Positions 63,651 through 64,000 of a DNA stretch of 64,000 bases are shown here, piece after piece; position 1 is the stretch's first letter; each line of letters opens with the position of its first letter. The DNA is taken from positions 62,001-126,000 of the forward strand of contig NZ_BSSV01000003.1 in assembly GCF_030161435.1 (NCBI RefSeq), read 5' to 3'. The notes beneath the pieces were generated by a model. That model was not told the origin of the DNA. It worked only from the letters and a program-made list of their open reading frames with translations, and did not search any database. Source of the stretch: Thalassotalea loyana (lineage in GTDB: Bacteria; Pseudomonadota; Gammaproteobacteria; Enterobacterales; Alteromonadaceae). The position numbers and the translations under genes are program-made.

Positions 63651-64000
63651 TTAGGCTTTTACTGGAGGCGGTGCTAGTACTTCACGTGCTCCGTTGTGCC
63701 CTGGTGCACTTACGACACCTTGTAATTCCATTTGTTCAATAATTCGGGCCGCGCGATTGTAACCAATTCTGAATTTACGCTGTACACCAGAAATTGAAGC
63801 ACGACGACTTTCCGTAACAAAAGCCAATGCTTCATCATAAAGTGTATCTAACTCTTCTTCAGCACCACCTTCTGCTTGTTCACCAGGCAATAAAATTTCT
63901 TGCTCACTCTCACCAGACAAGATTTCGTCAAGGTAGTTAGGCTCTCCACGTTGCTTCCAATCGCTTACAACGGCATGAACTTCATGATCATCTACGAATG
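63651..64000 (-). CDS. ftsK: DNA translocase FtsK, C-terminal end (5' part beyond window)
   Basis: The last about 115 residues of FtsK: the end of the motor domain ([21 protein letters not shown]) and the gamma winged-helix domain ([39 protein letters not shown]), which reads KOPS in DNA and activates XerCD at dif. It ends [11 protein letters not shown], as in other gammaproteobacteria. The frame is open to the window edge. It sits 18 bp before lolA, the conserved gene order. Confidence 0.96.
   Translation of the reverse strand, partial: FVDDHEVHAVVSDWKQRGEPNYLDEILSGESEQEILLPGEQAEGGAEEELDTLYDEALAFVTESRRASISGVQRKFRIGYNRAARIIEQMELQGVVSAPGHNGAREVLAPPPVKA

Overview
The window is a 64 kb stretch of ordinary, densely coded chromosome from a marine gammaproteobacterium. 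Gene order and protein content point to the Alteromonadales, most likely the Colwelliaceae (Thalassotalea or Colwellia type). The evidence is the AT-leaning base composition, conserved gammaproteobacterial blocks (ftsK-lolA-rarA-crcB-serS, msrC-x-proQ-prc, tusDCBE beside a YccA-like gene, msrB/gnd/gapA/yeaC), a 180-kDa class NAD-glutamate dehydrogenase, and a PEP-CTERM protein. The genus is an inference. I see no rRNA, tRNA, CRISPR array, insertion sequence or prophage.

Layout. 1-3.1 kb: a BigR/YgaV-type ArsR regulator in tandem with a truncated RND pump gene, divergent from a DUF2892 protein and a rhodanese, with a palindromic operator between them (sulfide/persulfide theme). 3.1-8 kb: two outer-membrane barrel proteins and an M16 lipoprotein peptidase. 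8.1-13.2 kb: a one-direction run of small accessory genes (two GNATs, GGCT, lipoprotein, S41 protease, NTF2-like, GFA, hydrolase, small membrane protein). 13.4-16.6 kb: an extracellular nuclease carrying a C-terminal dockerin, followed 16 bp later by a PEP-CTERM-anchored cohesin-like protein. I consider this two-gene unit the most interesting system in the window. 17.8-20.9 kb: glutathione-dependent formaldehyde detoxification (frmA-fghA) with a divergent LysR gene across a long palindrome. 20.9-26.8 kb: pyrD and the large NAD-GDH.

27-34 kb holds an operon of DUF1302 outer-membrane protein, DUF1329 protein, YCF48-like protein and an MMPL/RND exporter. Upstream lies a perfect FadR-core palindrome, suggesting lipid or hydrophobe trafficking under fatty-acid control. 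34.2-43.8 kb: DUF2835, pepN, nhaC, prc, proQ, a small acidic protein, msrC, SIMPL and DUF2057 genes. 43.9-46.8 kb: tag, a Bax-inhibitor-1 family gene and the tusDCBE sulfur relay.

46.7-52.8 kb concerns central carbon metabolism: a long second GAPDH, gnd and gapA. The gapA promoter carries a near-consensus HexR box. msrB lies with gnd. 52.8-59.6 kb: a DUF349-YeaC-zinc ribbon operon with successive ATGA overlaps, an M14 carboxypeptidase coupled to an alanine/glycine symporter, and a membrane-anchored thioredoxin. 59.9-64 kb: serS, crcB, rarA, lolA and the 3' end of ftsK. Most transcription units end in clear hairpin terminators, which are listed. Several starts were moved downstream or set to TTG/GTG on ribosome-binding-site evidence.
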